Below, in pieces: positions 31,832 through 41,294 of a DNA stretch of 64,000 nt. The translations under genes and the position numbers were made by a program. The DNA is from Acidobacteriota bacterium. GTDB lineage: Bacteria > Acidobacteriota > Terriglobia > Terriglobales > Acidobacteriaceae. The notes under the pieces were generated by a model. That model did no database searches. It had not been told where the DNA came from and saw only the letters and a list, made by a program, of their open reading frames with translations. Where the stretch lies: contig JAFDVR010000008.1 of NCBI GenBank assembly GCA_018268855.1, positions 124,001 to 188,000 on the forward strand, in the 5' to 3' direction. Position 1 is the first letter of the stretch; each line of letters opens with the position of its first letter.

Positions 31832-33316
31832 TTACGCTTCGTCGAGCTTCTTCGTCACCAACTCGTTCAGCATCGCAGGATTCGCCTGTCCCTTCGATGC
31901 GCGCATCACCTGACCGACGAAGAATGCAGCAACAGTTTTCTTACCGCCCTTGTACTGCTCCAACTGCTTCGGATTCGCGGCGATTGCTTCAGCGATCATC
32001 GCTTCGATTGCGCCTGTATCAGTAATCTGCTGCGGCTTCTCGCGCTCATACACTGCGGGGAAGTCTTCGTTCTTCGCAAAGCAGATATCGAGCAGGTCCT
32101 TGAGCTGACGTGAAGAGAGCTTGCCGTCTTCAGCCAGGTCAGCAGCAAGCACCAGTCCTGCCATCGAAACAGGCGACTGCTCCAGCTCAAGGTTCGCAGC
32201 CTTCAAACGTCCGAGCACATCGCCAAGCAGAAGATTGGCAACACGCTTCGGACTCTTCGCCTTCTTCGCCGCTTCCTCAAACTGGTCGGCAAAGCTGCGC
32301 GACGAAGCGATCGTCGCCGCATCCTGTGCTGAGATTTCGTACTCCGCAATCAAACGCGCGCGCTTAGCTTCCGGCAGTTCAGGAACGGTCTTGCGGACAG
32401 CTTCCTGCCACTCCTCATCCACGATGAGGTGCGGAAGATCGGGCTCCGGAAAGTAACGATAGTCATGCGCCTCTTCCTTGCTGCGCATAGAGTAAGTTCG
32501 GCCTTCAGCGGAGTTGTACAAACGCGACTCCTGCTTCACCGCGCCGCCGCTTTCGATGATCTCAACCTGACGCTCGATCTCGAACTCAATCGCATCGCGA
32601 ATGAAGCGGAAGGAGTTGACGTTCTTGATCTCAGCCTTGGTGCCGTATTCCTTCGCGTCCTTCAGCATTACGGACACGTTCGCATCGCAACGCAGCGAGC
32701 CCTCTTCCATGTTGCAATCGCTCACGCCCGTGTAGAGAAGGATCTCCTTCAGCTTCGTCAGGTACTCAAAAGCCTCGTCCGCGCTACGAATGTCCGGCTC
32801 CGAGACAATCTCGATGAGCGGCGTTCCGCAGCGATTGAGGTCGATATACGTACGCGTGGCGGAGTCGGCAAATCCGTCGTGAATGCTCTTGCCCGCGTCC
32901 TCTTCCATGTGGATGCGCGTGATGCCGATCTTCTTGATGCCGCCCTTCAGCGAGTCCGCCACCTCAATGTAACCAAACTCGCAGAGCGGCTTGTCGAACT
33001 GAGAGATCTGATAGCCCTTGGGCGAATCGGGATAGAAGTAGTTCTTCCGCGCAAAGACCGAGTGCTTATTGATGGTGCAATGCAGCGCCATACCGGCGAG
33101 CACCGCGTACTCCACCGCCTGCTTGTTGAGCACCGGCAAAGCGCCAGGAAGACCGAGGCAAACTGGGCAAACATGCGTGTTCGGCTCGCCGCCATACAGG
33201 TTCACGCATCCGCAAAACGCTTTGGTCTGCGTGAGCAGTTGGACGTGCACTTCCAGACCGATAACGGGCTGATACTTGGCGAGGACTTCGGGCGAAACTC
33301 CAGCGACTGCGGGCAT
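31832..33316 (-). CDS. gatB: aspartyl/glutamyl-tRNA amidotransferase subunit B
   Basis: 494 residues. It is the kinase/amide-transfer subunit of GatCAB, which converts Glu-tRNA(Gln) or Asp-tRNA(Asn) to the amidated form. The N-terminal signature is present: PVIGLEVHVQLLTQTKAFCGC, NTHVCPVCLGLPGALPVLN, ARKNYFYPDSPKGYQISQFD, and the RCGTPLIEIVSEPD block. The two Cys pairs fit the zinc site. The C-terminal YqeY-like tail (NPKQLEQYKGGKKTVAAFFVGQVMRASKGQANPAMLNEL) binds tRNA. gatA and gatC are not in the window. Confidence 0.96.
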   Translation of the reverse strand: MPAVAGVSPEVLAKYQPVIGLEVHVQLLTQTKAFCGCVNLYGGEPNTHVCPVCLGLPGALPVLNKQAVEYAVLAGMALHCTINKHSVFARKNYFYPDSPKGYQISQFDKPLCEFGYIEVADSLKGGIKKIGITRIHMEEDAGKSIHDGFADSATRTYIDLNRCGTPLIEIVSEPDIRSADEAFEYLTKLKEILLYTGVSDCNMEEGSLRCDANVSVMLKDAKEYGTKAEIKNVNSFRFIRDAIEFEIERQVEIIESGGAVKQESRLYNSAEGRTYSMRSKEEAHDYRYFPEPDLPHLIVDEEWQEAVRKTVPELPEAKRARLIAEYEISAQDAATIASSRSFADQFEEAAKKAKSPKRVANLLLGDVLGRLKAANLELEQSPVSMAGLVLAADLAEDGKLSSRQLKDLLDICFAKNEDFPAVYEREKPQQITDTGAIEAMIAEAIAANPKQLEQYKGGKKTVAAFFVGQVMRASKGQANPAMLNELVTKKLDEA

Positions 33317-33331
33317 AGAAACAGTCTATCA

Positions 33332-33853
33332 ATGGTAAGTTTTCCAATTGTGCTGTCCGTGCCATTGATGTTTTATGGAAGCATGCCGCTCTTCGATCAC
33401 AAGCTCGCCGAGATGTACCTCGCAATGCTGTGCTGTATCACGCTCGGCATTGCTATATTTGGATGGGTTGGCAGGTTTGGTGTCGCGATACGCTGGCCCG
33501 CACGGTTCCTATCAGTCATGTTGGCTTCAGTAAGTTCGTGCCTGCTTCTGCTTTGCGTTAGTTGCGATGCAATTGAAGTAAAACAACGCGCGATACTCTA
33601 CTCGCCAGACGGAAAGCACGCACTGGTCATCCGGGATGTCGACGATGGTGCCTTGGGTGGATCGACCGCAGTTTCACTGTATTCCGACCACGGGCTAAGC
33701 GAAGATATCCTCTTTCGCGGCGACTGGCGCACAACAGATTCGAACCGCATTCGCTGGTTTAGCAATTCCACAGTACATATCCAAGCGGGACACGGCGTCC
33801 ACTTGAGCGAATGTCTACCCACGAAGAAGATCGTTCTGGTTTGTCAGTTTTGA
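33332..33853 (+). CDS. small membrane protein of unknown function
   Basis: 173 residues from the ATG at 33332, divergent from gatB by 15 bp. Three predicted membrane helices in the first 90 residues (YLAMLCCITLGIAIFGWVG and FLSVMLASVSSCLLLLCVSC among them), then a soluble domain with beta-strands (ILYSPDGKHALVIRDVDDG, STVHIQAGHGVHL). No family is recognised. The frame is open far upstream on the antisense of gatB, but that part is a shadow. The ATG at 33368 is an alternative start. Confidence 0.55.
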   Translation: MVSFPIVLSVPLMFYGSMPLFDHKLAEMYLAMLCCITLGIAIFGWVGRFGVAIRWPARFLSVMLASVSSCLLLLCVSCDAIEVKQRAILYSPDGKHALVIRDVDDGALGGSTAVSLYSDHGLSEDILFRGDWRTTDSNRIRWFSNSTVHIQAGHGVHLSECLPTKKIVLVCQF

Positions 33854-33985
33854 TACTCAGCGCTCCTAACGCGGAGATTTATAGCTGGATCTGAGAATTG
33901 CGGCTTCGGAAGAATTTTGCAGGTTGCGTGGACAGGTTTAAAGAAATCCGCATCAGAATCACAAGACCGCCACAAAGGGCCACAC

Positions 33986-34876
33986 ATGCCAGTCGAAGAA
34001 CAGGACCGATCCGCACAACAAAACCCCGAATCATCTTCCGAATCCCAGAAAGATCTTGGCCGCCCCAGTGCGCAGGACATCTACAAACAGGTGGCCGAAA
34101 ACGCACGCGAGGAGCTGAAACGCACGACCATGTCCCTGGCTATTTCAGGATTTGCGGGCGGTATCTTCATGGGCTTGTCGGCGCTCGGTATTGCGATCGT
34201 CCTGGCCCAACTCGGCACCTCGCCTGCTACATCGTTCATCGGATTTATGTTCTATCCGCTCGGTTTTATTGTGGTGATTCTGGGCCGCGCGCAGCTGTTT
34301 ACGGAGAACACACTTTATCCCGTCGCCCTCGTCTTCGCACAAAAGAAACACATCTGGCACACGCTTCGCCTGTGGGCCACGGTCCTCCCTGCCAACGTTC
34401 TGGGTGCGCTCACCTTTGCGGCACTAGCTACGCGCACGCAGGCGCTCAAGCCGGAGTTCGCGACTGCACTCGCGCAACTTGGGCTGGAGTCGAGCGAACA
34501 AGGCGCAGCGCGCATCTTCTGGAGTGCGGTGATGGCCGGATGGATCATCGCCACAGTCGCATGGCTCGTCTCCGCTTCGCACTCCATTACCGGCTCCATC
34601 ATGGTCATCTGGACGCTCACGTTCGTTGTCGGTCTGGGCCACTTCTCACACTGCATAGCCGGTAGCGGCGAAGTGCTGGCCGCCGTCCTGCTTGGCAAGG
34701 CCCCGGCACTTGCTTATCTGCGATGGCTCGCACTTGCGGCTGCGGGAAACGTCTGCGGCGGCATCGGCATGGTGACCCTGCTGGAATACGGCCAAGTGAT
34801 TGCCGACGACGAGACTGCGAAAGCAATTACGGATTTTGTTGAAAAGAAGGATGAGGAACAGCCGATTGACGCGTAA
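33986..34876 (+). CDS. formate/nitrite transporter (FocA/NirC) family protein
   Basis: About 296 residues. A charged N-terminal stretch precedes six membrane segments with FNT-like signs: SGFAGGIFMGLSALGIAIV, FYPLGFIVVILGRAQLFTENT, and SHSITGSIMVIWTLTFVVGLGHFSHCIAGSGEVL. The family forms pentameric channels for formate, nitrite, hydrosulfide and similar anions. The channel here is of the YfdC-like branch, so its anion is unclear. The ATG at 33986 follows AAAGGG and is preferred over the longer frame from 33917. Confidence 0.85.
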   Translation: MPVEEQDRSAQQNPESSSESQKDLGRPSAQDIYKQVAENAREELKRTTMSLAISGFAGGIFMGLSALGIAIVLAQLGTSPATSFIGFMFYPLGFIVVILGRAQLFTENTLYPVALVFAQKKHIWHTLRLWATVLPANVLGALTFAALATRTQALKPEFATALAQLGLESSEQGAARIFWSAVMAGWIIATVAWLVSASHSITGSIMVIWTLTFVVGLGHFSHCIAGSGEVLAAVLLGKAPALAYLRWLALAAAGNVCGGIGMVTLLEYGQVIADDETAKAITDFVEKKDEEQPIDA

Positions 34877-34923
34877 TTGCCCGCAGCGTACGCAGCACAG
34901 CATGCATTGATAAACTGAAGACG

Positions 34924-37900
34924 ATGATCCTCCCCTTTGTCCGCGAGATGATCGCGGAACTGGAGCACTCCGACACATTTGAGCGTGTGCGCCGCCACCT
35001 GAGCGGCGGCTCGGGGCGCCGGCGTGTGTCCGGATTGACCGCAACGGCACGTGCGCTCTATCTGCCGTATTTCATACGGGCCTCGCAGCATCCCGCGCTG
35101 GTGATTGTGAGTGACAACAAGGCCGCCGAGGCGTTGCACCAGCAGTTGATTGCTACGTGCGAGTTGACCGGCGCGTTGGAATGCGAAGAAGTACTGCGGC
35201 TTCCATCGCATGATGTGCTGCCCTTTGAAAATCTGTCTCCGCATGCCGAAATTCAGGAGACACGCGCCGCTGCGCTATGGAAGATTGCGACAGGTCAGGC
35301 GCGACTCGTGATCGCACCGCTTGAGTCCGCATGCATGCGACTGTTCTCACGCGACTTTTATGCTGGACTCGCGCTGGAGTTGAAACGCGGTGAAGAGTAC
35401 GACACGGAGATGCTGCTCGCGCACCTGCTCGAAGTCGGTTACACGCGCGTGGATGTAGTCGAAATGCCCGGGCAGGTAACGCTGCGCGGCGGCATTATGG
35501 ACGTCTACTCGCCAGAGATGGACAGGCCGGTGCGCATCGATTTTTTTGGCGATGAGATTGAGACCATCCGCAAGTTCGATCCGGAGTCGCAGCGCTCGTC
35601 CACACCGATCGATGCGGCCACGCTGCTTCCGCTGACCGAAACGCCCATCACAGAAAAGCTGCTGAACGCCGTACACCTGCGGCTGGTGCGTGGCGGCAAG
35701 GCTGGCGCCGATCTGGAAGGCGGTGAAGAGCCTGCGGAGTTGCAGACGCATGTAGGCGAGGCGACTGTATTCCCTGGCTGGGAATTTTTTGCACCTGTGG
35801 CTGGCGGCAAATCGACACTCTTCGACCTGATGGGGCCGCAGACGCGCGTCTACGTGGAAGAGCCCGCGATGGTGAGGAACCAGGGGGAGCGCTGGTGGAA
35901 CAAAGTTGAGCAGCGGCACGACCGCAGCGCCATCGGCAATCTCGTCACACCTGGCGATATTTATCTGTCGCCGTGGGACGTGGAAGACATCGTCAGCAAA
36001 TCGCCGGGCGTGGAGCTCGACCAGCTTGGCGCGGTGGATGTGCTGGATGTGAATAATTCGGAGTTGAGCGAGATTGAGTTTGCCTCGCGCCCAACGCCGC
36101 GCTTTCGCGGACAGATTCCCGCAATGATGGAACAGTTGCGCACGCTGATGAAAGAAGACGCGCGCATCCTTATTGCCGCGCCGAATCAGGGTGAGGTCGA
36201 ACGCCTCGCAACGTTGTTGCAGGAGTATCAGCTTCCTTATCGCATCGGCTCGCGAGTGCAGACATCAAGCGGTTCAGCAACGGTATATGACGAATCGAGC
36301 TATCTCGCCGGCGATCTGCGCGTGCCGGTGGTTGTGCGCGCTGCAATTGCGAATGGCGTTCAGGTGCTCGATCTCGATCCCAAGACGGCGAAGATGCTCG
36401 TGCTCTTCGGCGCGCAGGACCTGAACGATGATGCGGACATCACCGCGCGTCCTGTGCAGCGTAAGTCGAAGACATCCGCGTTTATTTCGGACTTCCGCGA
36501 TCTGAAAGTTGGAGATTACGTCGTTCACGTTGAGCACGGCATTGCGCGCTACATGGGCCTCCGCACCATCGAGCAGGAAGGCATGCCATTGGAGTTGATG
36601 ATCCTGGAGTTTGCCGAAGAGGCGAAGCTCTACGTTCCACTCACGCGGCTCGACCTGATTCAGAAATACCGCTCCACGGAGAGCGGCCCTGCGCCCGAGT
36701 TGAACAAGATGGGCGGCGCGGCGTGGGCCAAGACGAAAGCCCGCGTCAAGAAGGCCATGCAGGACATGACCGCCGAGCTGCTGAAGCTATACGCTCAGCG
36801 GCAGGCGGCGCAGGGCTTCGCCTTCACACCCGACAGCAACCTGATGCGCGAGTTTGAAGATGCTTTCGACTTCAACGAGACGGACGATCAGCTCGCCGCC
36901 ATTGCCGACATCAAGCGCGACATGGAAAACACGCAGCCGATGGACCGCTTGCTCTGCGGCGATGTGGGCTACGGCAAGACAGAAGTTGCCATGCGCGCGG
37001 CGTTCAAGGCTGTGCAGGATTCCAAACAGGTTGCGGTGCTTACACCGACGACGGTGCTCAGCTTCCAGCACTTTCAGTCGTTCAAAAAGCGATTCGCGCG
37101 CTTCCCTGTAAACATCGAGATGATCTCGCGCTTCCGCACGGCGAAGGAGCAGAAGAAGATCCTCGAAGACGTCGCAGCCGGCAAAGTCGATATCCTCATC
37201 GGCACGCACCGCCTGCTCTCGAAGGACATCGCTTTTCAGGACCTTGGTTTGCTCATCGTGGATGAAGAGCAGCGCTTCGGCGTGAAGCATAAGGAACGCC
37301 TGAAGCAGATGCGGGCGTCCATCGACGTACTCAGCATGTCGGCTACGCCTATCCCGCGCACGCTGCACATGAGCCTGCTTGGCCTGCGCGATATGAGCGT
37401 AATCGAGACGCCGCCAAAGGACCGCATGGCCATCCAGACGATCGTCGCGAAGTTCGACGAGAAGCTATTGCGCACCGCCATCGAGATGGAACTCGAGCGC
37501 AATGGACAGGTCTACTTCGTCCACAATCGTGTGGAGACGATCTACGAACTCGCTGCAAAAATTCGCGAACTCGTTCCACAGGCGCGCGTCATCACAGCGC
37601 ACGGGCAGATGGGGGAAGGCGAACTGGAAAAAGCCATGCTCGGCTTCGTCGAGGGCGAGTTCGACATCCTCTGCGCGACCAGCATCATCGAGAATGGTCT
37701 CGATATTCCGCGCGCGAACACCATCATCATTAATCGCGCAGACCGTCACGGCCTGAGCGAGCTTTACCAGTTGCGTGGACGCGTGGGCCGCTCGAACCGT
37801 CGCGCATACGCCTATCTCCTCATCCCACCGGAGAACGAACTTACCGAGATTGCGCGCCGCCGTCTTGCAGCGTTGAAAGAGTTCTCCGATCTCGGTGCTG

Positions 37901-38544
37901 GATTCAAAATCGCCGCGCTTGATCTTGAACTGCGCGGTGCAGGCAACATGCTCGGCGGCCAACAGAGCGGACACATCGAAGCCATCGGCTTTGAGATGTA
38001 CACCAGCATGTTGCAGGAAGCCGTTGCCAAGATGAAGGGCGAGGGTGCGGAAGAGAAGGTCTCCGTGCAGATGAACCTCGGCATCTCGCTGCGCATCGAC
38101 GCGAACTACATCGCCGAAGAGAACCAGCGCCTGCGCATGTACAAACGCATCGCCGGTGCGCCGGATGCAAGCGTGCTTCTCGATGTGCGCAACGAGATGA
38201 TCGATCGCTATGGGCCGTTGCCGGAATCGGTCAGCAACCTACTCGCCGCAGGCGAACTGCGCATCGAGTGCGAACGCCTCTGCGTTGCAAAGCTCGACCG
38301 CAAGCGGATTCAGCTTGAACTCAACAAGCAGAAGGTCATGCAGGAGGTTCTTATGGTCCACTTCGATCAGAAATCGCCTATCGATCCCGGCGCGATGATG
38401 AAGCTCATCTCCAGCTCAGCCCGGAAAGGCGCGCAGTTCACTCCACAGGGAGTGCTGCGCTGGCCGCTGTCGTCCTCGAAGGCTGAGGACGTCATCAACG
38501 AAGCGAAGGCCCTGCTCGAGCAAATATCTGTCCGTCAGGAATAA
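34924..38544 (+). CDS. mfd: transcription-repair coupling factor
   Basis: 1206 residues, a normal length. The UvrB-homology N-terminal part (VISDNKAAEALHQ, LPSHDVLPFENLSPH) is followed by the RNA polymerase interaction domain (DLKVGDYVVHVEHGIARYMG, about 523-542). The motor has Walker A LLCGDVGYGKTEVAMR (near 677), the DEEQ box VDEEQRFGVKH (near 778), SATPIPRTLHMSLLGLRD, and QLRGRVGRSNRRAYAYLL. A C-terminal UvrA-gating domain follows. Mfd pushes stalled RNA polymerase off damaged DNA and recruits UvrA. Confidence 0.97.
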   Translation: MILPFVREMIAELEHSDTFERVRRHLSGGSGRRRVSGLTATARALYLPYFIRASQHPALVIVSDNKAAEALHQQLIATCELTGALECEEVLRLPSHDVLPFENLSPHAEIQETRAAALWKIATGQARLVIAPLESACMRLFSRDFYAGLALELKRGEEYDTEMLLAHLLEVGYTRVDVVEMPGQVTLRGGIMDVYSPEMDRPVRIDFFGDEIETIRKFDPESQRSSTPIDAATLLPLTETPITEKLLNAVHLRLVRGGKAGADLEGGEEPAELQTHVGEATVFPGWEFFAPVAGGKSTLFDLMGPQTRVYVEEPAMVRNQGERWWNKVEQRHDRSAIGNLVTPGDIYLSPWDVEDIVSKSPGVELDQLGAVDVLDVNNSELSEIEFASRPTPRFRGQIPAMMEQLRTLMKEDARILIAAPNQGEVERLATLLQEYQLPYRIGSRVQTSSGSATVYDESSYLAGDLRVPVVVRAAIANGVQVLDLDPKTAKMLVLFGAQDLNDDADITARPVQRKSKTSAFISDFRDLKVGDYVVHVEHGIARYMGLRTIEQEGMPLELMILEFAEEAKLYVPLTRLDLIQKYRSTESGPAPELNKMGGAAWAKTKARVKKAMQDMTAELLKLYAQRQAAQGFAFTPDSNLMREFEDAFDFNETDDQLAAIADIKRDMENTQPMDRLLCGDVGYGKTEVAMRAAFKAVQDSKQVAVLTPTTVLSFQHFQSFKKRFARFPVNIEMISRFRTAKEQKKILEDVAAGKVDILIGTHRLLSKDIAFQDLGLLIVDEEQRFGVKHKERLKQMRASIDVLSMSATPIPRTLHMSLLGLRDMSVIETPPKDRMAIQTIVAKFDEKLLRTAIEMELERNGQVYFVHNRVETIYELAAKIRELVPQARVITAHGQMGEGELEKAMLGFVEGEFDILCATSIIENGLDIPRANTIIINRADRHGLSELYQLRGRVGRSNRRAYAYLLIPPENELTEIARRRLAALKEFSDLGAGFKIAALDLELRGAGNMLGGQQSGHIEAIGFEMYTSMLQEAVAKMKGEGAEEKVSVQMNLGISLRIDANYIAEENQRLRMYKRIAGAPDASVLLDVRNEMIDRYGPLPESVSNLLAAGELRIECERLCVAKLDRKRIQLELNKQKVMQEVLMVHFDQKSPIDPGAMMKLISSSARKGAQFTPQGVLRWPLSSSKAEDVINEAKALLEQISVRQE

Positions 38545-38563
38545 GTGGCGTTACACTGCTCCC

Positions 38564-38905
38564 ATGAAAATTCTTGCCACCGCGCTCTTCGCTATTCCAC
38601 TTCTCGTCGCTGCCCAATCCGCACCGTCGAATAACACAGCAGGACCGACGGTACTCAAGCAGAAGGACCCTGATTTTGGTCAATGCAGTCTCGGTAAGCC
38701 CGGACATGCGGCTGCTCTCGTAGCGCTCGACGTAGATGCAAAAGGCATGCCCCACAACGTGGTCATCGACAAGACCTCGGGCAACACCTGCTTCGATAAC
38801 GCTTCCGTGACCGCAGTGGAGCATTATACGTTTCGTCCAGCGGCGCGCAGCGGTACGCCTATCGCATCCCATATACGAATAGCAGTCGACGCAACTCGCT
38901 ACTAA
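38564..38905 (+). CDS. exported TonB-C-like protein
   Basis: 113 residues with a signal peptide (LATALFAIPLLVAAQ). The mature part resembles a TonB C-terminal domain: ALVALDVDAKGMPHNVVIDKTSGNTCFDNASVTAVEHYTFRPA, then ASHIRIAVDA. It lacks a membrane anchor and a Pro-rich linker, so it cannot be a standard TonB. Two Cys in the domain may form a disulfide. It lies between mfd and a DUF885 gene, with gaps of about 20 nt. Confidence 0.72.
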   Translation: MKILATALFAIPLLVAAQSAPSNNTAGPTVLKQKDPDFGQCSLGKPGHAAALVALDVDAKGMPHNVVIDKTSGNTCFDNASVTAVEHYTFRPAARSGTPIASHIRIAVDATRY

Positions 38906-38920
38906 GCGATAGAGAAGGCC

Positions 38921-40681
38921 ATGAACCGTTTTGTCCTCTGCACAGTAATAGCAGCCTCTATGTCCATAACTACCTCAGCTACAGCACAGCGCATCAGCGC
39001 CGACGGCGCCATGCAAACCTTCGGCGTCTACAGTAACCAGTACTTCGATGAGGCGTACACCTACTCGCCGACATGGGCGACGCAACTCGGCCTGCATGAG
39101 CATGACGAGGAGTTGGAAGACTACTCCGCCGCGGGGGTGCAGAAGCAGGTTGCGTGGCTGCATGGCTGGGAGAAGAAGATTCAGGAGATTCCGGCCAACG
39201 GTTTGGATCGCGACGTTGCCGCAGACCAGCAGATTCTTCTCAACAGCATCCGCTCGCAGCTTCTCTCGCTGGAGACGATACGCATGTGGGAGAAGAACCC
39301 GGACGTCTATTCAAGCGGCATTACTGGTTCCGTCTTCGTCATCATGAGCCGCAACTATGCGCCGGTGAATGTGCGCCTGCGCTCCGTTGTAGAACGCGAG
39401 AAGAAGATGCCGCAGGTTTTTGAGGATGCGCGCAAGAACCTGAAGAACCCGCCGAAAATTTATACCGAGATCGCGCTGGAGCAGATCGATGGCATCGTTT
39501 CGTTCTTCCAGAACGATGTTCCGCTCGCCTTTAAAGACGCGACCGACGCGCAGCTCAAGGCCGAGTTCGCAAAGACGAACGCCGCCGTGATCGATGCGCT
39601 GAAGAGCTACGGCGCATGGATGAAGTCTGACCTGCTACCACGCTCCAACGGCAACTTCGCCTTCGGCACAGACACCTATCGCAAAAAGCTGCTCTACGAC
39701 GAGATGGTGGATACACCGCTCGACAAACTGCTTGCCCTCGATATGGCCGATATGCGCAAGAATCAGACTGAATTTGCTCGTATCGCCAAAGAACTTGATC
39801 CCAAGAAGACACCGACGGAAGTGCTCGCGGAATTACAGAGCATCCATCCCGCACCGGACCATCTGTTGGATGCCTTCCGCGATACGTTCAACTCGCTGAC
39901 CAGCTTTATCCAGTCGCACCACATCATCACGCTGCCCAGCGACGTGCGTCCTACGCTGGAAGAGACGCCGCCATTCATGCGCGCGACCACGCAGGCCAGC
40001 ATGGATTCTCCGGGTCCATTTGAGAAGCACTCCACCACGGCCTACTTCAACGTCACGCTGCCGGAGAAGGATTGGAGCAAGGAGCGCATTGCCGAACACA
40101 TGGCCGCGTTCAATGTGGGTACTATCGTCTCCACCAGCGTGCATGAAGCGTATCCCGGCCACTATGTGCAGTTCCTGTGGCAACACCAGTTTCCATCGAA
40201 GATACGCAAGATCATCTATCCATACACCAACGTAGAAGGCTGGGCGCATTACACCGAACAGATGATGCTCGACGAAGGTTACGGCCAGCCCGGCGCGGGT
40301 GCGAACGATGAGCGCGAAGCAAAGCTCATCCGCCTCGGCCAGTTGCAGGACGCGCTGTTGCGCAATGCGCGTTTCGTCGTCGGCATCAAGATGCACACCG
40401 AAGGCATGACGATGGAGCAGGCCGAGCAGTTCTTTGTGAAAGAGGGATATCAGTCCCCTGCAATCGCAAAGATGGAAACCAAGCGCGGCACCGCCGATGG
40501 GACCTATCTCTACTACACGCTGGGCAAGCTGATGATTTTGAAACTACGCGCAGACGTACAAAAGAAGGAAGGCACGAAGTTCAACCTTCAGCAATTCCAC
40601 GACAACTTTATGCGGCAGGGGTTCGCCCCGATCAAGGTAATCCGCAAGGCGATGTTGCATGATGATTCGCCGGTGTTGTGA
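38921..40681 (+). CDS. exported DUF885 family protein, probable metallopeptidase
   Basis: 586 residues with a signal peptide (VIAASMSITTSATAQ). DUF885 signs are the HEAYPGHYVQF motif near residue 407, followed by EGWAHYTEQMMLDEGYG. The two His and following Glu resemble a gluzincin zinc site with the order HExxxGH. Members are described as carboxypeptidase-like or uncharacterised. The signal peptide puts it in the periplasm. The stop overlaps the next start. Confidence 0.85.
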   Translation: MNRFVLCTVIAASMSITTSATAQRISADGAMQTFGVYSNQYFDEAYTYSPTWATQLGLHEHDEELEDYSAAGVQKQVAWLHGWEKKIQEIPANGLDRDVAADQQILLNSIRSQLLSLETIRMWEKNPDVYSSGITGSVFVIMSRNYAPVNVRLRSVVEREKKMPQVFEDARKNLKNPPKIYTEIALEQIDGIVSFFQNDVPLAFKDATDAQLKAEFAKTNAAVIDALKSYGAWMKSDLLPRSNGNFAFGTDTYRKKLLYDEMVDTPLDKLLALDMADMRKNQTEFARIAKELDPKKTPTEVLAELQSIHPAPDHLLDAFRDTFNSLTSFIQSHHIITLPSDVRPTLEETPPFMRATTQASMDSPGPFEKHSTTAYFNVTLPEKDWSKERIAEHMAAFNVGTIVSTSVHEAYPGHYVQFLWQHQFPSKIRKIIYPYTNVEGWAHYTEQMMLDEGYGQPGAGANDEREAKLIRLGQLQDALLRNARFVVGIKMHTEGMTMEQAEQFFVKEGYQSPAIAKMETKRGTADGTYLYYTLGKLMILKLRADVQKKEGTKFNLQQFHDNFMRQGFAPIKVIRKAMLHDDSPVL

Positions 40682-41226
40682 TAAAAATTGCAGCGGACGG
40701 CAGTTCACGTAATCGACTCCGATTCATTGCGTTTGTTCTTTCTTTTCGCAAGCTGAATTGGAATCTCGAAGATTATCCTCGCATTTATGTGGATCAAATT
40801 GGCTATGAACCAGGTGAGGAAGACAGACGTCAACGATGGCGTGTGGACATCGTTGGATGGTTGATGCATGGTTTAGGCAATACACCTGAGGAAGCCGCGC
40901 GTGATCTCGAGATCAATTTCTCAAAGCAATTGTCTGAAGGGAAGAAGCCTCTTCGTCCGGGCCGAAATAATATTCACATCATATTCGCAAGTACTGCGAG
41001 GATCTCGCAGTACCGCGACCTTGAACTTGATTTTGTATCTGAAATACTGGGGCTGCCATGGGCACTAATGACTGACGAATCAAGCCTCTGGGATTTTCAC
41101 GGCGAAACAAACAATGACGAATTCATTGAAAAAATACGCCAACGATACGGGGTTGATGTCTCGGATATCGCAGGTGCACGTATCGCTGACATTTTCGAGC
41201 GTATTTCTGCATCACAAAAGTTGTAG
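40678..41226 (+). CDS. protein of unknown function overlapping the DUF885 gene
   Basis: 182 residues from a GTG inside the DUF885 stop region. The base use is more AT-rich than the flanking genes. The middle WRVDIVGWLMHGLGNTPEEAARDLEINFSKQLSEGKKPLRPG resembles HicB-like or phage-encoded partner folds only loosely. No clear family. It is rich in Glu and Asp, with no signal or membrane segment, so it is probably cytoplasmic. It could be of foreign origin, but no mobile-element marks are seen beside it. Confidence 0.5.
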   Translation: MIKIAADGSSRNRLRFIAFVLSFRKLNWNLEDYPRIYVDQIGYEPGEEDRRQRWRVDIVGWLMHGLGNTPEEAARDLEINFSKQLSEGKKPLRPGRNNIHIIFASTARISQYRDLELDFVSEILGLPWALMTDESSLWDFHGETNNDEFIEKIRQRYGVDVSDIAGARIADIFERISASQKL

Positions 41227-41294
41227 GAGACTGACACGTAGCGATTTGCTAGGATGACCTTCTACCCAAAACAACAAAAGGACTCTACTTGCAC

